In this document: in pieces, positions 43,511 through 45,503 of the stretch
Layout of the letters: every line of letters starts with the position of its first letter
Numbering within the stretch: the first letter of the stretch is position 1
Assembly (NCBI GenBank): GCA_022567135.1
Contig: JADFHP010000003.1
Coordinates: 1-45,503 of the forward strand
Origin: Chloroflexota bacterium
GTDB lineage: Bacteria; Chloroflexota; Dehalococcoidia; Lucifugimonadales; Lucifugimonadaceae
Reading direction: 5' to 3'
DNA: 45,503 nt
Notes under the pieces: model-generated
What the model saw: only the letters and a program-made list of their open reading frames with translations
The model's database searches: none
Told to the model about the DNA's origin: nothing
Program-made: the position numbers and the translations under genes

Positions 43511-43969
43511 ATGCCCTCAGAACGCACACTCATCCTCGTCAAGCCGGACGGAGTCCAGCGCGGGCTGATCGGGCCGATCATCGGCCGGTTCGAACAGTCT
43601 GGACTGAAGATAATCGGTCTGAAGATCATGCAGATGGACGAGGAGACGGCCGGCCGCCACTACGCTGAGCACGTCGATAGGCCATTTTTCTCCGGCCTGA
43701 TCGAGTTCATCACGTCAGGCCCCATAGTCGCGATGTGCGTCTCAGGCCCGAATGCCATAGCCCACTGCCGCAGGCTGATGGGCGCAACGAATCCGCAGGA
43801 TGCGGCGCCCGGCACGATTCGCGGCGACTACGCCACGGACATTGGGCGCAACATAACGCACGGCTCGGCAAACGAGGAGGATGCGGCCAGGGAAGTGTCG
43901 CTCTTCTTCGACGAATCCGAGCTGCTCAGCTACCACCGCGCCACAGGGCCCTGGATTATCGAGCCGTAG
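43511..43969 (+). CDS. ndk: nucleoside diphosphate kinase
   Basis: 152 residues, standard size. TLILVKPDGVQRGLIGPII opens it. The catalytic His is in RNITHGSANEEDAAREVSLFF, and MGATNPQDAAPGTIRGDYA is the nucleotide-binding region. It equilibrates nucleoside di- and triphosphates. GGGAG lies six bases before ATG. It ends convergently with rsfS, 27 bases away. Confidence 0.98.
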   Translation: MPSERTLILVKPDGVQRGLIGPIIGRFEQSGLKIIGLKIMQMDEETAGRHYAEHVDRPFFSGLIEFITSGPIVAMCVSGPNAIAHCRRLMGATNPQDAAPGTIRGDYATDIGRNITHGSANEEDAAREVSLFFDESELLSYHRATGPWIIEP

Positions 43970-43996
43970 CGAATCTCAGGGTTTTTGGCCGCGGCG

Positions 43997-44383
43997 CTAC
44001 TGGACCCTCACGATCTCCCTGGCGCGTGACCAGAGGCGCTCGAGGTCGTACCGCTCCCGGGTAGCGCGATCGAATACGTGGACCACGATGGCGCCGTAGT
44101 CCAGGAGGATCCACCCTCCCGGTCCGGTCCCCTCGCGATGAAGCGTGCGCAGGCCCTTCTCCCGGAGGCCTCTCTGGAGATCGTTGGAGATGGCGTCAAG
44201 GTGCCGCCCGGTCTCACCGGACACAATAATAAAATAGTCGGCGAAATCGCTGACGGCAGCGATATCGAGCAGAGCGATATTCGTGCCGAGGCCGTCAAAG
44301 GCGATATCTACGGCCAGTCGCGCGTACTCTTCAATCGTTAGATCCTCTTCCGGACCCTCTGCCTGATGCGCTTTACTGGTCAT
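43997..44383 (-). CDS. rsfS: ribosomal silencing factor RsfS
   Basis: 128 residues from ATG 44383. IALLDIAAVSDFADYFIIVSG is the conserved core, then GETGRHLDAISNDLQ, TGPGGWILLDYGAIVVHVF and RATRERYDLERLWS. RsfS binds uL14 on the large ribosomal subunit and blocks joining during starvation. No Shine-Dalgarno precedes the ATG; a TATAAT box ends seven bases before it, suggesting a leaderless transcript. An in-frame extension to 44656 passes through that promoter and mnmA, so it is rejected. Confidence 0.95.
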   Translation of the reverse strand: MTSKAHQAEGPEEDLTIEEYARLAVDIAFDGLGTNIALLDIAAVSDFADYFIIVSGETGRHLDAISNDLQRGLREKGLRTLHREGTGPGGWILLDYGAIVVHVFDRATRERYDLERLWSRAREIVRVQ

Positions 44384-44390
44384 TACTGCG

Positions 44391-44396
44391 ATTATA
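44391..44396 (-). promoter_or_regulatory. perfect -10 box of rsfS
   Basis: TATAAT on the minus strand is followed by CGCAGTA and then ATG 44383. A start site seven bases after the box would fall on the A of the start codon. No strong -35 is visible. The pattern matches the thiL upstream region. Confidence 0.5.
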
Positions 44397-44468
44397 GAGG
44401 GGCGCGACTGCTTTCGACTCGGGATTCCGGGCCGCAACCAGATCGCAAACCCGTAGACAACAGAAAAA

Positions 44469-45503
44469 ATGCCAGAGCTAATACGCAACCCGGGCAAGGG
44501 AGAGAGGGTAGTCGTCGCGATGAGCGGCGGCGTCGACTCTGCTGTCGCTGCACTCCTGTTGAAGCAGGCCGGATACGATGTCGTCGGAGTGACGATGCGC
44601 CTGTTCGCCGCGCCCTCCAACGAAGCGGCGCGGCTCAACCGCTCATGTTGTTCCATAGAAGACGTGGCAGACGCCCGCGCCGTTTGCAGGTCGATTGGCG
44701 CACGCCACTACTTCCTCAACTTCGAGCGGGAGTTCAAGAGCCATGTCATCGACTACTTCGTCTCGGAATATTCGAAGGGCCGGACTCCCTACCCCTGCCT
44801 CGCCTGCAACGACCGGCTCAAGTTCGACTTCCTGCTTGACCGGGCGGCTATTCTTGACGCGAAGTTCATCGCCACGGGCCACTACGCCCAGATCGCCCTG
44901 AATGGAAAAAAGGGGTCCGATGGGAGCGCCCGGCTGCTGAAAGGCGTCGACCCCGCAAAGGACCAGTCATACGTCCTATACACGCTCACGCAGGGCCAGT
45001 TGAGCAAGCTGTTCCTTCCCGTCGGTGGATATACCAAGCCCGAAATCCGGGAGATCGCCCGCGACGCCGGCCTGACGGTAGCCGACAAGCCCGACAGCCA
45101 GGACATCTGCTTTGTTCCGGACGGCGATTACAGGGAGTTCGTTGGCCCCCGTCTAGAAAAGACGAAGCCCGGCCTTCTCATCGGCCCCGACGGCGCAGTG
45201 CTGAGCGAGCACGATGGCGTCCACAACTTCACCATAGGCCAGCGCAAGGGCCTGGGGCTGAACGGCGGCGGCAAGCGGCCTCTGTTCGTATCCGAGATCG
45301 ACGCCGAGAGCGGCACGGTCGTTCTCGGTCCCGCCGAAAGCCTGCTCCGAACCGAGTTGTTCGCGTCAAACCCGAACTGGGTTTCGGGTGAGCCGCCCCG
45401 CGCCGGAGCACGCGTCGTGGCGAAGATCCGTTATAAGAGTCCCGAAGCGCCCGCAACTGTCTGGCCCATGGACAACGGCCTGAGGATTGAGTTCGACGAG
45501 CCG
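44469..45503 (+). CDS. mnmA: tRNA 2-thiouridine synthase MnmA, partial (C-terminus beyond window)
   Basis: 345 residues are visible before the window ends; typical MnmA is 350-380, so little is missing. The PP-loop motif is VVVAMSGGVDSAVAALLLK. The catalytic Cys pair is in RTPYPCLACNDRLKF and DSQDICFVPDG. VGVTMRLF and FIATGHYAQI are also conserved. MnmA thiolates U34 of Lys, Glu and Gln tRNAs. ATG 44469 has only a weak AG-rich site upstream. Divergent from rsfS with an 85-base gap; no other gene lies within it. Confidence 0.96.
   Translation, partial: MPELIRNPGKGERVVVAMSGGVDSAVAALLLKQAGYDVVGVTMRLFAAPSNEAARLNRSCCSIEDVADARAVCRSIGARHYFLNFEREFKSHVIDYFVSEYSKGRTPYPCLACNDRLKFDFLLDRAAILDAKFIATGHYAQIALNGKKGSDGSARLLKGVDPAKDQSYVLYTLTQGQLSKLFLPVGGYTKPEIREIARDAGLTVADKPDSQDICFVPDGDYREFVGPRLEKTKPGLLIGPDGAVLSEHDGVHNFTIGQRKGLGLNGGGKRPLFVSEIDAESGTVVLGPAESLLRTELFASNPNWVSGEPPRAGARVVAKIRYKSPEAPATVWPMDNGLRIEFDEP

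Overview
The window is 45.5 kb of GC-rich, densely coded bacterial DNA with GTG/TTG starts and many 4-bp ATGA/GTGA stop-start overlaps. The best guess is a Chloroflexota genome, possibly SAR202/Dehalococcoidia-like. That guess rests on gene content: an HspR-type heat-shock operon, a complete hopanoid locus, a siroheme-decarboxylase-like fusion, a nickel superoxide dismutase and an F420/FMN-type luciferase-like oxidoreductase. No rRNA or tRNA is present to fix the taxonomy.

Layout. (1) 1-5.5 kb: the tail-less part of a VTT/DedA membrane protein, a minus-strand dnaJ-hspR-clpC operon, and a divergent hsp20. The shared dnaJ/hsp20 intergenic region carries a strong sigma70-type promoter overlapped by a TTGA-N11-TCAA inverted repeat spaced like the HspR operator (HAIR). 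(2) 5.6-15.7 kb: a full hopanoid pathway on the plus strand: polyprenyl diphosphate synthase, hpnH, hpnG, hpnA, squalene-hopene cyclase, a YjbQ-family gene, hpnC, hpnD and hpnE. (3) 15.7-21.3 kb: genes translationally coupled to hpnE, namely a 2-hydroxyacid dehydrogenase homologue lacking two catalytic residues, an FGGY sugar kinase, a class II aldolase, a hypothetical protein, an NAD-dependent epimerase and a nucleoside hydrolase. (4) 21.4-26.7 kb: a tetrapyrrole operon: a fused AhbA-AhbB-like protein, a Met8-like precorrin-2 dehydrogenase, hemC, a cobA-hemD fusion and hemB. Together these run from aminolevulinate to siroheme and suggest the siroheme-dependent heme route. (5) 26.8-27.9 kb: divergent NiSOD maturation protease and sodN.

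(6) 28.0-31.6 kb: a large Cys-rich radical SAM protein resembling archaeal tetraether lipid synthase (Tes), abutted by a SRPBCC-like protein, a SAM methyltransferase and an NAD(P)H-hydrate epimerase. I consider this the most interesting block: a possible bacterial lipid-tail-modifying module close to a hopanoid locus. (7) 31.6-41.2 kb: a minus-strand accessory/catabolic region: LLM-class oxidoreductase, alpha/beta hydrolase-domain protein, cupin, ThDP-dependent enzyme, two tiny unknown genes, a tandem pair of divergent SDRs with YxxxR instead of YxxxK, a cysteine hydrolase, a 4-OT-like tautomerase and a metallophosphoesterase. (8) 41.3-45.5 kb: housekeeping genes thiL, tsaE, tsaB, ndk, rsfS and mnmA (cut by the window end).

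No CRISPR array, insertion sequence, prophage, tRNA or rRNA was seen. All functional calls come from reading the translated sequences from memory of the families; no database search was run.
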